64,000 nucleotides of DNA, from positions 1-64,000 of the forward strand of contig NZ_JABBCH010000003.1 of NCBI RefSeq assembly GCF_012952295.1, in the 5' to 3' direction. The position numbers and the translations under genes are program-made. Of this stretch, positions 8,973-18,758 are shown piece after piece. Below the pieces are notes generated by a model. That model saw only the letters and a list, made by a program, of their open reading frames with translations, was not told the origin of the DNA and did no database searches. Origin of the DNA: Crystallibacter degradans. GTDB lineage: Bacteria; Actinomycetota; Actinomycetes; Actinomycetales; Micrococcaceae. The number at the start of each line of letters is the position of its first letter. Position 1 is the first letter of the stretch.

Positions 8973-9644
8973 ATGAAAGCACGCACGGAGTCCGATTCGG
9001 TCAGCGCAGTTGCCGCGTTAGCGGATTCCTCCCGGCGCAGTGTCTACGAATACATCCTCGACGCGGAGGGACCTGTGAGCCGGGACGACGTCGCGGGCGC
9101 CTTGGGCATGGTGCGCGGCACGGCGGCCTTCCATCTGGATCGGCTGGCGCGGGAAGAACTGCTGACTGTCAGCTACCGGCGGCTCACCGGCCGCAGCGGG
9201 CCCGGGTCGGGTCGGCCGACCAAACTGTATGCCCCGGCGGTCCGGGAAGTCTCGGTCAGCCTGCCCCAACGCCATTATGATCTGGCGGCCGAACTCCTTG
9301 CGGCCGCCGTCGAGAATTCGCACCGCACCGGAACGCCGGTGGACGAGTCCCTGCAACGGGTGGCCGCCGAGGCCGGGAACTCCATCGGCAAGGACGCGGA
9401 CAGCTTGGAGCAGGCCCTGGAGAAGTACGGGTTCAAGCCCGAGACGGAAGCAGACGGCAGCATCGTCCTGCAGAACTGTCCGTTCCACCGCCTGTCGCAA
9501 AGCCACACCGCCACCATCTGCGGGCTGAACCTGGATCTGTTGTCGGCAGTGACCGGCAAGACCGGCCCTGCGGGCTGCACCGCGGTGCTGGATCCCGCGC
9601 CCGGGCGCTGCTGCGTCAGGATCCTGCCGCCCGATCCCGCCTAA
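8973..9644 (+). CDS. ArsR/SufR-like winged-helix regulator
   Basis: 223 residues. An N-terminal winged helix-turn-helix (VSAVAALADSSRRSVYEYILDAEGPVSRDDVAGALGMVRGTAAFHLDRLAREELL, about residues 10-65) is followed by the wing RLTGRSGPGSGRPTKLYAP. The C-terminal half contains cysteine/histidine clusters (NCPFHRLSQSH, TICGLN, AGCTA, RCCVRI) placed as in SufR-type regulators that ligate an Fe-S cluster, so redox or metal sensing is a reasonable inference. Divergent to the DoxX-like gene and probably autoregulated at the inverted repeat between them. Confidence 0.85.
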   Translation: MKARTESDSVSAVAALADSSRRSVYEYILDAEGPVSRDDVAGALGMVRGTAAFHLDRLAREELLTVSYRRLTGRSGPGSGRPTKLYAPAVREVSVSLPQRHYDLAAELLAAAVENSHRTGTPVDESLQRVAAEAGNSIGKDADSLEQALEKYGFKPETEADGSIVLQNCPFHRLSQSHTATICGLNLDLLSAVTGKTGPAGCTAVLDPAPGRCCVRILPPDPA

Positions 9645-9667
9645 GGTTCGGCAGGTCGGCGTGAACT

Positions 9668-11221
9668 TTAGCCATCCTGCAGGAGATTCAGCAACGTCCG
9701 CACGGTTTCCGGCAGGGCGCGGCTGATGTCAGATGCGGCGACGGGTCCTCCGGCAGCGGCTCTGGTTCCGGCGATCCCGTGTACGGCGGCGGCCATGGCA
9801 GCCACTGCCGCCCAATGGTCCGGTTCCGCTATGCCGGCTTCGGTCAGGAGTTCGCGCTGGATCGTGGCGGCGAGCGCACCGAGGATCCCGGCCAACGTGT
9901 CCCCGGAACCTGCCGTCGCCAGCCAGGGCGTGGCGTTGTCCTGGGTAAAGAGAGCACCGGATGGTGAAGAGATGACGGTTGTTGCGCCCTTCAGCAGCAC
10001 GGTGGCACCGGTCAGCCCGGCGGCAAGGCGTGCAAAGTCCGACGGCGATGCCTCCACCTGCTCGCGCGTCACCTCCACGTCCTGCTCAGCAAGGATACGG
10101 ACGAGTTCACCGGCGTGCGGCGTCAGGATGACCTGCGGACCCAGATCGGAAGGCAGGCTGTCCAGGGCACCGGCGTCTGCTACCACCGGCAACCCGGAAG
10201 CGAGCGCGTCCCGGGCGCGGGCCTGCTGGTCCGGGTCCCCTGTGGCGCCGGGGCCCACCAGCCAGGCCTGCACCCTGCTCTCCCCCACGCTGCCCTGGCT
10301 GCAGACGGCTTCCGGCGTCGAGAGGTTTACCAGGCGGCAGATCTCCTGCGGCCCCAGATAGCGGATCATGCCCACGCCGGTGGCCACGGCAGCCTGCGTA
10401 CACAGCAGTGCGGCTCCCGGATACTGGACCGACCCCGCAACGATGCCGAGCACGCCGCGCGTGTACTTGTGGCTGGTTCTCTGCGGCACCGGCCACCAGC
10501 CTGCCAGGTCCGCCGGTTCCAGCTGCCGAAGTTCCGGTGCCGGGAGATGCGGACCGAGGCCGATGTCCACGGTCCGCACGCGGCCGGCGAGTCCGGCAGC
10601 GGGATCGGTAAGCAGCCCGGCCTTGGTTCCGCCGAAAGTCACGGTGAGATCGGCTGGCAGGACGGGCCCGAAGACTTCACCGGTATCGGCAGAGACTCCG
10701 CTCGGCAGGTCGCAAGCGACGGTCAGTGCCGGGGTGCCCAGCGCAATAATGTCCTCCACCAGATCCTTCGCCGGGCTGCGCAAACCGCCGGAGGCGCCGG
10801 TGCCGAGAATCCCGTCGATCAGCGCATCCGCACGGGAGCAGATGGCTGCGGCGGCGGAGACATCGGTGCCCGCGGCAGTACCGTCGTCACCCGCGACCAA
10901 CCGCAGCACGGTACCGCCGGCGTTTTCGAACGCGGTCAGCGCCTGCCAGTGGCTGCGCGCCGAGGTGAGCACCGCCGTCGTGCTCATTCCCCGTCGCGCA
11001 AGGGCGGCCGCGGCGAAGAGCGCGTCTCCGCCGTTGTTGCCGCTACCGGCGAGCACCACTAACCGCGCGCCGTAGATCCGCCCGCGGGTTTCCCATACCG
11101 CGCGGACCACGGCGTTGGCCAGCCCGTGGGCGGCGGTGGCCATGAGCCGGTCGCCGTGGCCGGCGTCGAGCAGCGGTTGCTCGGCGGCGCGGATCTGGCC
11201 ACCGGTCCAGGCGCTAATCAT
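9668..11221 (-). CDS. nnr: Bifunctional NAD(P)H-hydrate epimerase / ADP-dependent dehydratase
   Basis: 517 residues, a fusion that repairs hydrated NADH/NADPH. The N-terminal YjeF_N domain (about 1-210) epimerises R- and S-NAD(P)HX and has the loop VLAGSGNNGGDALFAAA. The C-terminal ribokinase-like domain (about 225-500) dehydrates S-NAD(P)HX at the cost of ADP and contains ILTPHAGELVRI and the active-site loop TAGSGDTLAGILGALAA. The start MISAWTGGQIRAAEQP is the normal family start. The gene begins 4 bases after the treZ stop, so it is the last gene of the tre operon here. In relatives it is usually next to acpS, from which it is separated here by about 20 kb. Confidence 0.93.
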   Translation of the reverse strand: MISAWTGGQIRAAEQPLLDAGHGDRLMATAAHGLANAVVRAVWETRGRIYGARLVVLAGSGNNGGDALFAAAALARRGMSTTAVLTSARSHWQALTAFENAGGTVLRLVAGDDGTAAGTDVSAAAAICSRADALIDGILGTGASGGLRSPAKDLVEDIIALGTPALTVACDLPSGVSADTGEVFGPVLPADLTVTFGGTKAGLLTDPAAGLAGRVRTVDIGLGPHLPAPELRQLEPADLAGWWPVPQRTSHKYTRGVLGIVAGSVQYPGAALLCTQAAVATGVGMIRYLGPQEICRLVNLSTPEAVCSQGSVGESRVQAWLVGPGATGDPDQQARARDALASGLPVVADAGALDSLPSDLGPQVILTPHAGELVRILAEQDVEVTREQVEASPSDFARLAAGLTGATVLLKGATTVISSPSGALFTQDNATPWLATAGSGDTLAGILGALAATIQRELLTEAGIAEPDHWAAVAAMAAAVHGIAGTRAAAGGPVAASDISRALPETVRTLLNLLQDG

Positions 11222-11225
11222 GCCC

Positions 11226-12986
11226 CTAGCCCTGCCCGCGGATAATCGCGGCGGAGTTAGCCGGCAGTGTCAGTACGCCGTCGAGCTTCACTTCGTCCTC
11301 GGTGGCCAGCAGCAGTCGCCCCGTTCCCGCATCGAGGGTGAGGGTTCTGTCCGCGAAGTTGAAGCACACGTTGATCCGGCCGCGGCGCAGGATGAACCAG
11401 CCGTGTTCCTCGTCGAAGTCCACGTAGATGGAAGCGAAATCCGGGTCCGTGAGTTCCGGGGTCTGCCGGCGCAGCGCAATCAGGTCCTTGTACAGGGCCA
11501 GCAGCCGTGCGTGGTCCCCGTGCTCCGGCTCGGACCAGTCCAGCTTGGAGTTGGTGAAGGTGGATTCCGCTTGCGGGTCCGGCACGAGGTCAGGATCCCA
11601 GCCCATCCGCTCGAACTCCCGGAGCCGTCCGGCCGAAGTGGCCTCGCCCAGTTCCGGCTCCGGATGGGAGGTGAAGAACTGCCAGGGGGTGGACGCGGCG
11701 AACTCCTCGCCCATAAAGAGCATCGGTGTGAACGGCGATGTCAGGTTCAGCACGGCGGCCATCGCCAGCCGGTTGTAGCCCAGCGTTCCGGACAGCCTGT
11801 CCCCCGCCCCGCGGTTGCCGATCTGGTCATGGTTCTGCGTGCAGACCACCAGCTGGCGCGCGTTCACCCGCTCCTTGTCGATCGGCCGGCCGTGGTGCCG
11901 GTGCCGGAAGGAGGAGTAGGTGCCGTTGTGGAAGAAGCCCTCCGTGAGCACCTTGGCCAGCACGTCCAGGCCCTCGAAGTCCGCGTAGTAGCCGGCCGTT
12001 TCACCCGTCAGGTTCACGTGGACGGCATGGTGGAAATCGTCGCTCCACTGCCCGGTGAGCCCGTAACCGTTCACGCTCCGCGATTCCAGCAGCCGCGGGT
12101 TGTTCAGGTCCGATTCCGCGATCAGGAACAACGGCTTGTCCAGCTCCCGGGAACATTCATCCGTGGCGGCCGAAAACTCCTCGAGGATGTGCACCGCGCG
12201 CTCGTCCTGCAGCGCGTGGACGGCATCCAGCCGCAGCCCGTCCACGTGGTAGTCGCGGAACCACATCTGCACGTTGTCCAGGATGTAGCCGCGGACCTCG
12301 TCCGACTCCGGGCCGTCCAGGTTCACCGAGTCGCCCCAGCTGTTGCCGCCGGCAGCGCTGAGGTAGGGGCCGAAGCGCGGCAAATAGTTCCCGCTGGGGC
12401 CCAGGTGGTTGTAGACCACGTCCTGGATCACGCCGATGCCGTGGCGGTGCGCGGCATCCACAAACCGCTGGTAGGCCGCGGGACCGCCGTAGGTTTCCTG
12501 CACCGCGTACCAGTGCACGCCGTCATAGCCCCAGTTGTGCGTCCCGTTGAACGCGTTGACCGGCAGCAGTTCCACGAAGTCGATACCGAGCCCGGCGAGG
12601 TAGTCCAGCTTCGCCGCGGCGGCATCCAGCGTCCCCTCCGGAGTGAAGGTACCGAGGTGAAGCTCGTAGATCACGCCGCCGTTCAGCCCGGGCGACTGCC
12701 AGCCGCCGTCCGTCCATTGGTGGGCACCGGCGTCGAACGTCCGGGACAGCCCGTGCACGCCGTCCGGCTGGCGGCGCGAGCGCGGATCCGGCAAGGGGGT
12801 TGTTTCCCCGTCCAGCAGGTAGCCGTAGTCCGTCTCCCCCGCCGGCGCAGCGGCCGGATCGGCCAGCGTCCACCAGCCGCCCTCGCCCTGAACCATGGCC
12901 AGCAGTTGGCCGGCCGCCTTCAGCTCGACGGTTTTGGCCAGCGGCGCCCAGACGGCAAAGCGCCCTGGGGCAAATCCGGTGCTCAT
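11226..12986 (-). CDS. treZ: Malto-oligosyltrehalose trehalohydrolase
   Basis: 586 residues from the ATG at 12986, preceded by AAGGAGG. A longer frame to 13130 lies inside treY. GH13 enzyme that releases trehalose from maltooligosyltrehalose, the last step of the TreXYZ route. The order is an N-terminal beta domain ([17 protein letters not shown]), then the barrel with catalytic Asp in [11 protein letters not shown], acid Glu in FLIAESD and transition-state Asp in [11 protein letters not shown], and finally a beta-sandwich C-terminus. Start and upstream stop overlap as ATGA with treY, indicating translational coupling. Cytoplasmic. Confidence 0.95.
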   Translation of the reverse strand: MSTGFAPGRFAVWAPLAKTVELKAAGQLLAMVQGEGGWWTLADPAAAPAGETDYGYLLDGETTPLPDPRSRRQPDGVHGLSRTFDAGAHQWTDGGWQSPGLNGGVIYELHLGTFTPEGTLDAAAAKLDYLAGLGIDFVELLPVNAFNGTHNWGYDGVHWYAVQETYGGPAAYQRFVDAAHRHGIGVIQDVVYNHLGPSGNYLPRFGPYLSAAGGNSWGDSVNLDGPESDEVRGYILDNVQMWFRDYHVDGLRLDAVHALQDERAVHILEEFSAATDECSRELDKPLFLIAESDLNNPRLLESRSVNGYGLTGQWSDDFHHAVHVNLTGETAGYYADFEGLDVLAKVLTEGFFHNGTYSSFRHRHHGRPIDKERVNARQLVVCTQNHDQIGNRGAGDRLSGTLGYNRLAMAAVLNLTSPFTPMLFMGEEFAASTPWQFFTSHPEPELGEATSAGRLREFERMGWDPDLVPDPQAESTFTNSKLDWSEPEHGDHARLLALYKDLIALRRQTPELTDPDFASIYVDFDEEHGWFILRRGRINVCFNFADRTLTLDAGTGRLLLATEDEVKLDGVLTLPANSAAIIRGQG

Positions 12987-15286
12987 TGTTCTTCCTCCTT
13001 GATCAGCAGGGCCACGGGCAGGCCGGCGAACACGTCCACCACGGGGAGCGCCCCGGTGCTGCTGAAGACCAGCCCGGTCAGCACGTCCTGGTAGCGTCCG
13101 GCCGGAATGACGACGGCGGTGCCCCGCCATCCGCCGTCGCGCTGCAGTCCCAGCGGCAGACGGGTGGCCAGCGTGATGGCTCCGCCGCGGTCGAAACCGA
13201 AGACATGCTCGGCGGCAGGCCCCTCGGCGTTGACAGCTTCGTAGCCGGTGAACAGGTCCGGCCGGTCGCGGCGCAGCCGCAAAGCCCGGGCCACCACCAG
13301 CATCTTGGCTTGGGCGCCTTCGTCGATCGCCGGAACGGTCCCCTCGCTGAGGCGGGCGAGGGCCTTGTGCCGGGCATCGAAGTCCACCGGCCGCCGGTTG
13401 TCCGGATCCACCAGCGAATGGTCCCAGAACTCCGTGCCCTGGTAGACATCCGGTACACCGGGCATGGTCAGCTGCACCAGCTTGGCCGAGAGCGAGTTGG
13501 TCCAGCCGGGCAGCTTGGTCTCTTCCGCCAGTGTGCTCAGGATCCGGTTGACCTCCGGATTGTCGAAGGCTGCATCCACGGCCGCGTGCAGCTGTTGTTC
13601 GAACTGCTCGTCCGGGTTCAACCAGGAGGTGCTGTTACCCGCTTCACGCGCCGCCTTCTCCGCGTAGGCATGGGCGCGCTTGCGGCTGAACGGCCACGCG
13701 CCCAGGGCCGCCTGCCACAGCAGGTCCGCGAACGGCACATCGCCCAACGGCGCGGCCGCATCCAGCTTCGCGAACTTTCCGGACCACTCGCCGGCCATCT
13801 CGGAGAGGACGCTGATCCGGGCGCGGGTGTCCTCGCTGCGCTTGGTGTCGTGCGTGCTCAGCGCGGTCATCGCCAGCGGTTGTTCCAGCTGCCGGCGGAC
13901 CAGCTTGGTGTGCAGGTCGAACGGCTCGATGGCGAAAATGGACGGATCCGCGCCGACCTCGTTCAGCGAGGTCAGCCGCGAGTAGCGGTAGAACGCGGTA
14001 TCCTCCACGCCCTTGGCCATCACCATGCCCGAGGTCTGCTGGAAGCGGATAGCCAGCGCTGTCAGCTCGCCTTCAGGGTTCAGCAACGGCTGCAGGGCGG
14101 TGATTGCTTCGGCAAGGTCCGGGCGGCGGACCTGAGCGGCGATCACCGCTTCCTCCAGGTACTCCGCGCCTTGTGGCAGGTAGCTGCGGTAAACGGGAAA
14201 GCAGGCCAGCAGTTCGGCGAGCGCGTCCGCCGCGACGTCCTGCTCCAGGTCCGCTTCCGCGGGGATGAGCCGGGTCAGCCGCAGCACCTCGGAGCGCAGG
14301 ATGCCGTCCGTGATGGCGCGCTTGGTGTCGTGGATCATGTGCCGGTAGGGCTCCATGGGGGCGACGTCGGTCAGCTGCTCCCGGCCCTCCGGATCCACGA
14401 ACAGCCGGTCCACGTCTGCGAGCGCGTCGTATCCGGTGGTGCCGTGGCAGAACCAGCCCGCGGGCAGGCTCTCCCCCGGTTCCAGGATCTTCTCCACCAG
14501 GACATAGGCCCCGCCGGTCAGCTCGTGCAGCTGGCGCAGGTAGCCGCCGGGATCCGCCAGGCCGTCCGGGTGGTCGATGCGCAGCCCGTCCACCAGGCCC
14601 TCGGTGAACCAGCGCCTGATTTCGGCGTGCGATTCCTCGAACACCCAGGGCACTTCCACGCGCACTCCGGCGAGCGAGTTCACGCCGAAGAACCGGCGGT
14701 AGTTCAGCTCGCTGTCCGCACGGCGCCAGTTCACCAGCTGGTAGTGCTGGCGCTCATGGACGGTCCGCGCATCGGCCCCGTCATCGGCCGTTCCCGCGGC
14801 CACGGGAAAACGGTTCCCGTAGTAGCGCAGCTCGCCGTCCACCAGCTCCAGCGCGTCCAGTTCGGTGTCGCCGTCGCCTAGCACCGGGAGCCGGAGCTTC
14901 CCGCCCGCGGCGTCCCAGTCGACGTCGAACGCCTCCGCATACCGCGATCCGCGCCCCTCGGCGAGCAGCGACCACCACCAGCGGTTGTTCACCGGCGTGG
15001 CCACCCCCACGTGGTTGGGCACAATGTCCACCAGCACGCCCATCCCGGCCGCGTGGGCAGCCTCGGAGAGTGCCTTCAGCCCCTCGGCCCCGCCGCGCGC
15101 GGGGTCCACCATGGTGAAGTCGACGACGTCGTACCCATGGTCCGAACCGGGCTCCGCGGTGAGGATCGGCGAGAGGTACACCCAGTCCGCCCCGAGCTCG
15201 CGCAGATACGGCACCAGCCGTGCCGCGTCGAACAGGTTAAAGGACTCGCGGATCTGCAGCCGGTAGGTGGAGAGCGGCGTTTTCAC
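12983..15286 (-). CDS. treY: Malto-oligosyltrehalose synthase
   Basis: 767 residues, normal for the family. GH13_26 enzyme that isomerises the reducing-end glucosyl bond of maltodextrins to an alpha,alpha-1,1 link, giving maltooligosyltrehalose. Characteristic features are the N-terminal [38 protein letters not shown], catalytic Asp in [17 protein letters not shown], acid Glu in [12 protein letters not shown], and [17 protein letters not shown]. It overlaps treX upstream (ATGA) and treZ downstream (ATGA), so the three are made as one coupled unit. Confidence 0.95.
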   Translation of the reverse strand: MKTPLSTYRLQIRESFNLFDAARLVPYLRELGADWVYLSPILTAEPGSDHGYDVVDFTMVDPARGGAEGLKALSEAAHAAGMGVLVDIVPNHVGVATPVNNRWWWSLLAEGRGSRYAEAFDVDWDAAGGKLRLPVLGDGDTELDALELVDGELRYYGNRFPVAAGTADDGADARTVHERQHYQLVNWRRADSELNYRRFFGVNSLAGVRVEVPWVFEESHAEIRRWFTEGLVDGLRIDHPDGLADPGGYLRQLHELTGGAYVLVEKILEPGESLPAGWFCHGTTGYDALADVDRLFVDPEGREQLTDVAPMEPYRHMIHDTKRAITDGILRSEVLRLTRLIPAEADLEQDVAADALAELLACFPVYRSYLPQGAEYLEEAVIAAQVRRPDLAEAITALQPLLNPEGELTALAIRFQQTSGMVMAKGVEDTAFYRYSRLTSLNEVGADPSIFAIEPFDLHTKLVRRQLEQPLAMTALSTHDTKRSEDTRARISVLSEMAGEWSGKFAKLDAAAPLGDVPFADLLWQAALGAWPFSRKRAHAYAEKAAREAGNSTSWLNPDEQFEQQLHAAVDAAFDNPEVNRILSTLAEETKLPGWTNSLSAKLVQLTMPGVPDVYQGTEFWDHSLVDPDNRRPVDFDARHKALARLSEGTVPAIDEGAQAKMLVVARALRLRRDRPDLFTGYEAVNAEGPAAEHVFGFDRGGAITLATRLPLGLQRDGGWRGTAVVIPAGRYQDVLTGLVFSSTGALPVVDVFAGLPVALLIKEEEQ

Positions 15287-17472
15287 GCGGCCCCCTTGCC
15301 AGTGCCCTTGGCATCCGCCATGGCCGCCAGCGACGCCGCCACGGAATGGTCCGGATCCTCGGTGGGCGGGGTGTGCGCGCGCAGCACCACCATGGCCTTG
15401 GCCTGCACCGTCATCTTCTTTCCGGCCGCAATCGGTTCGGAATCAGCATATTTGCCGGCGGTGTCAATAACCTCGTCCCACTTTTCCGCGTACTCCTTCG
15501 GCGGCAGGACGAACTCCACATCGTTGTCGTCCGCGTTGAAGTAGATCAGGAAGTTCTCGTCCGTGATCCGCTGCCCGCGCTCGTCCCGGCCCTGGATCCC
15601 CTGGCCGTTGAGGAAGACGCCGATGCACCGGCCCAGGGCCGCGTCCCAGTCCTCGGGCTCCATCAGGGTTCCATCCGCGGTCAGCCAAACAATATCCGGC
15701 AGCGCCTCGCCCTCGCCCCGGCGGACCGGCCGGCCATCAAAGAAACGACGACGGCGGAACGTGGGGTGTTCGGTGCGCAGCTTGTTCACCGCGGCGACGA
15801 ACTCGAGCAGCGGTTGGTCCACCTTGTCCCAGTCCACCCAGGACAGCTCGGAGTCCTGGCAGTACACGTTGTTGTTGCCCTGCTGGGTGCGGCCCAGCTC
15901 GTCGCCGTGCGCGATCATCGGCACGCCCTGGCTCAGCAGCAGCGTGGCCAAGAAGTTCCGTTGCTGCCGGGCGCGCAGGCCCTGCACCTTCGGATCGTCC
16001 GTCTCCCCCTCCACACCGCAGTTCCACGAGCGGTTGTGGGATTCGCCGTCGTTATTGTCTTCGCCGTTGGCCTCATTGTGCTTCTCGTTGTAGGAGACCA
16101 GGTCCCGCAGCGTGAAGCCGTCATGGGCGGTGACGAAGTTGATCGAGGCCACGGGGCGGCGGCCGGAATCCTCGTACAGGTCCGCCGAACCGGTGATACG
16201 GGAGGCAAACTCGCCCAGGGTTGAGGGCTCTCCACGCCAGAAGTCCCGGACGGTGTCCCGGTAGAGCCCGTTCCACTCCGTCCACAGCGGCGGGAAGTTG
16301 CCCACCTGGTAGCCGCCGGGGCCAACGTCCCACGGCTCGGCAATAAGTTTGCTCTGCGACACCACCGGGTCCTGCTGGCAGAGTTCGAAGAAGGTGGACA
16401 GCCGGTCCACGTCGTAGAACTCGCGCGCCAGTGTGGAGGCAAGGTCGAATCGGAAACCGTCCACGTGCATCTCTGTCGCCCAGTACCGCAGCGAGTCCAT
16501 CAGCAGCTGCAGCGAATGGGGGTGGCGCACATTGAGCGAGTTTCCGGTACCGGTGTAGTCCATGTAGTACTGCTTCTCATCTTCCATGAGGCGGTAGTAC
16601 GCGGAGTTGTCGATGCCACGGAAGGACAGCGTGGGGCCCATGTGGTTGCCCTCGGCCGTGTGGTTGTAGACCACGTCCAGGATGACCTCGATGCCGGCCA
16701 GATGCAGCTCGCGCACCATGGCCTTGAACTCCTGCACCTGCTGCCCGGCGTCCCCGGTGGAGCAGTACGTGTTCTGCGGGGCGAAGAAGCCGATGGTGTT
16801 GTAGCCCCAGTAGTTGGACAGGCCCTTTTCCTGCAGGGTGCTGTCATTGACGAACTGGTGCACCGGCATCAGCTCGATCGCGGTGACGCCCAGCTTCTGC
16901 AGGTGCGCGATCACCGAAGGATGCGCAATGGCGGCGTAGGTGCCGCGCTGCTCCTCGGGAATGTCCGGGTGCAGCTGCGTCAGACCCTTCACATGCGCCT
17001 CGTAGATGACCGAGCGGTGGTAGGGAATGCGGGGCTTGCGGTCCCCGTTCCAGTCGAAGAACGGGCTGACCACCACGCCCATCATCATGTGCGCGGCGGA
17101 GTCCTCGTCGTTGCGCGAGTTCTCGTCGCCGAAGTTGTAGCCGAACAGGGACTGGTCCCAGTCGATCTCCCCGTGGACCGCCTTGGCGTACGGGTCCAGC
17201 AACAGCTTGTTGACGTTGCAGCGCTGCCCGCTCGCCGGGTCATACGGACCGTCAACGCGGAAGCCGTACTTCTGTCCCGGCAAAACATGCGGCAGGTAGC
17301 AATGCCAGACGTAGCCGTCCACGTCCTTAAGCTTGACTCTGGTCTCCTCGCCGTCCTCGTCAAACAGGCAAAGGTAAACGTGCTCGGCTGCTTCACTGAA
17401 CAGGGCAAAGTTGGTTCCATTGCCGTCGTAGGTGGCACCCAGCGGGTAGGCTTCTCCGGGCCAAACTTCCAT
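15283..17472 (-). CDS. treX: Glycogen debranching enzyme
   Basis: 729 residues from the ATG at 17472, chosen for the AGGAG 7 bases upstream and the standard start [17 protein letters not shown]. The frame to 17550 is open but unlike the family. TreX/GlgX-type GH13_11 isoamylase that cuts alpha-1,6 branches of glycogen, providing linear substrates for TreY. Visible: N-terminal CBM48-like domain, catalytic Asp in [12 protein letters not shown], acid Glu in [13 protein letters not shown], and [12 protein letters not shown]-type motif ([13 protein letters not shown]). First gene of the treX-treY-treZ-nnr unit. Confidence 0.94.
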   Translation of the reverse strand: MEVWPGEAYPLGATYDGNGTNFALFSEAAEHVYLCLFDEDGEETRVKLKDVDGYVWHCYLPHVLPGQKYGFRVDGPYDPASGQRCNVNKLLLDPYAKAVHGEIDWDQSLFGYNFGDENSRNDEDSAAHMMMGVVVSPFFDWNGDRKPRIPYHRSVIYEAHVKGLTQLHPDIPEEQRGTYAAIAHPSVIAHLQKLGVTAIELMPVHQFVNDSTLQEKGLSNYWGYNTIGFFAPQNTYCSTGDAGQQVQEFKAMVRELHLAGIEVILDVVYNHTAEGNHMGPTLSFRGIDNSAYYRLMEDEKQYYMDYTGTGNSLNVRHPHSLQLLMDSLRYWATEMHVDGFRFDLASTLAREFYDVDRLSTFFELCQQDPVVSQSKLIAEPWDVGPGGYQVGNFPPLWTEWNGLYRDTVRDFWRGEPSTLGEFASRITGSADLYEDSGRRPVASINFVTAHDGFTLRDLVSYNEKHNEANGEDNNDGESHNRSWNCGVEGETDDPKVQGLRARQQRNFLATLLLSQGVPMIAHGDELGRTQQGNNNVYCQDSELSWVDWDKVDQPLLEFVAAVNKLRTEHPTFRRRRFFDGRPVRRGEGEALPDIVWLTADGTLMEPEDWDAALGRCIGVFLNGQGIQGRDERGQRITDENFLIYFNADDNDVEFVLPPKEYAEKWDEVIDTAGKYADSEPIAAGKKMTVQAKAMVVLRAHTPPTEDPDHSVAASLAAMADAKGTGKGAA

Positions 17473-17620
17473 GTACTGCTCCTGACACTCGAGGCTCTTG
17501 TATCTTTCATACAGTATGCGAATGTCAGTTTGATGATGATTCGGGAACATCGGACGAATTACGACGGCGGGAAGCGGCTATCGCTCGAATCCCACCAATC
17601 CAGGAAGGAAGGACCGGATC

Positions 17621-17986
17621 ATGACGGACCGGGACCGGCCAGGCAACCAGGCCTCGCTTGCCCTTCTGGAGACGCTCGCGGCGCGGTTTTCCGAGGATCC
17701 TCTGGTCGAAAGCGGCACCATGTTCCGCAGCCCCGGCATGAAAGTCGGTGGGAAGATCTTCGCTTTCCTGGGCGGCGGTGACCGGCTGATCGTGAAGATC
17801 CCGCGGCACCGCGCGGAGGCGATCATTGCCGCCGGCGAAGCAGAGCCGGTCACGATGGGTACGCGGACCATGAAGGAATGGGTGGCCTACCCGGCCGTCC
17901 CGGACGAGCCGCAGGAAACCGAGCAACGCTGGTCCCGCGCGGTTGACGAGGCGTATGCCTACGTGAAAAGCCTCGGCTCCGAGTGA
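17621..17986 (+). CDS. TfoX N-terminal-like / YjbR-fold protein
   Basis: 121 residues. AAGGAAGGA lies upstream of the ATG. The sequence TMFRSPGMKVGGKIFAFLGGGDRLIVKIP, followed by AVTMGTRTMKEWVAY-like sequence and a C-terminal helix SRAVDEAYAYVKSLGSE, fits the TfoX_N/YjbR fold group (small proteins of unknown molecular role). Divergent from treX with 148 bases between. No operon partner. A cousin of the MmcQ-like protein at 1681, though distant. Confidence 0.75.
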   Translation: MTDRDRPGNQASLALLETLAARFSEDPLVESGTMFRSPGMKVGGKIFAFLGGGDRLIVKIPRHRAEAIIAAGEAEPVTMGTRTMKEWVAYPAVPDEPQETEQRWSRAVDEAYAYVKSLGSE

Positions 17987-18005
17987 AGCTTCGGGAAGCT
18001 AGCGG

Positions 18006-18242
18006 CTAGTCGTCGGCTTCGCCGCCTTCCCCGTCCTGCTCGTTGCCGCCCTCTTGGCCGCCGCCTTCGTTGTCGCCGCCCTCGCCGCCGTCGTTCTCTT
18101 GTTCCTCGCCGTTGTTCTCGTTCTGTTCCTGCTGGACGTCCTGGTTGTTTCCTTCGTCCTCGTTGGGGTTGTCACAGCCGGTCAGGAGCAGCGCGCACAG
18201 CGCTACGAGGGTGGCGATGCCCTTGGAAATCTTGGTCGTCAT
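18006..18242 (-). CDS. Small acidic low-complexity lipoprotein
   Basis: 78 residues. The N-terminus MTTKISKGIATLVALCALLLTGC is a lipoprotein signal with the lipobox LLTGC. The mature part is almost entirely Glu, Asp, Asn, Gln and Gly (GEEQENDGGEGGDNEGGG). No globular domain can be expected. It would sit on the outer face of the membrane as a flexible, strongly negative tail. The function is unknown. Adjacent to the VOC gene on the same strand, 31 bases apart. Confidence 0.7.
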   Translation of the reverse strand: MTTKISKGIATLVALCALLLTGCDNPNEDEGNNQDVQQEQNENNGEEQENDGGEGGDNEGGGQEGGNEQDGEGGEADD

Positions 18243-18273
18243 GGGGCGTGCCTTTCGATAGTCGTTTGCGGGG

Positions 18274-18657
18274 TCAGGGCCGGTGGGCGGATTCGAACAG
18301 TTCGATCAGGTTCCCCGCGGGGTCGGCGAGCAGGATTTGGCGCCCGCCGGGTCCGGTAACCAGGTCGCTGCGGAACGACAAGCCGGCACTGCGCAGCCGC
18401 TCGATCTCGGCGTCGAGGTCCTCAAAAATCAGGTGGATGCGGTTGCCTCCGGGCGCGGCGTAACCCTGCGGGGTGGCGCGGGCGCCCGAGCTTGCCGGCC
18501 CGGAGAGCAGCAGCCGCAGCGGGCCGCGGACCACGTCGGCAAAGGCGGGGGCCTGCATGTTCACGGTGAAGCCAAGGTGGGTGGTGTAGAAATCGACCGC
18601 CGCCTGAACGTCGTCGACGAGGTAGCGGACACTTGCGTACTGGTCTGGTGTTGTCAC
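18274..18657 (-). CDS. VOC family (glyoxalase/bleomycin-resistance-like) protein
   Basis: 127 residues with the vicinal-oxygen-chelate pattern of two beta-alpha-beta-beta-beta modules: YASVRYLVDDVQAAVDFYTTHLGF at the start and GRQILLADPAGNLIELFE at the end. The first-module metal position and the Glu near the C-terminus are typical of single-domain VOC proteins. The substrate (methylglyoxal adduct, antibiotic or other) cannot be read from sequence. GGAGAAAAGCC precedes the start. Confidence 0.87.
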   Translation of the reverse strand: MTTPDQYASVRYLVDDVQAAVDFYTTHLGFTVNMQAPAFADVVRGPLRLLLSGPASSGARATPQGYAAPGGNRIHLIFEDLDAEIERLRSAGLSFRSDLVTGPGGRQILLADPAGNLIELFESAHRP

Positions 18658-18758
18658 GGCTTTTCTCCTTCGAACGCGTTTTCAACACTCCCCTGTTGCG
18701 GTGATGATCGCAAGCGTATCGTTGAGCTAGCAGCATTCTTTATCGAGGTGGGCTGGCC

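Noticed and set aside
12800-14881. 693-codon plus-strand frame opposite treY and treZ
   Set aside because: Its composition is that of a shadow frame (Gln/Arg/Val-rich without domain motifs), while both minus-strand genes are unmistakable.
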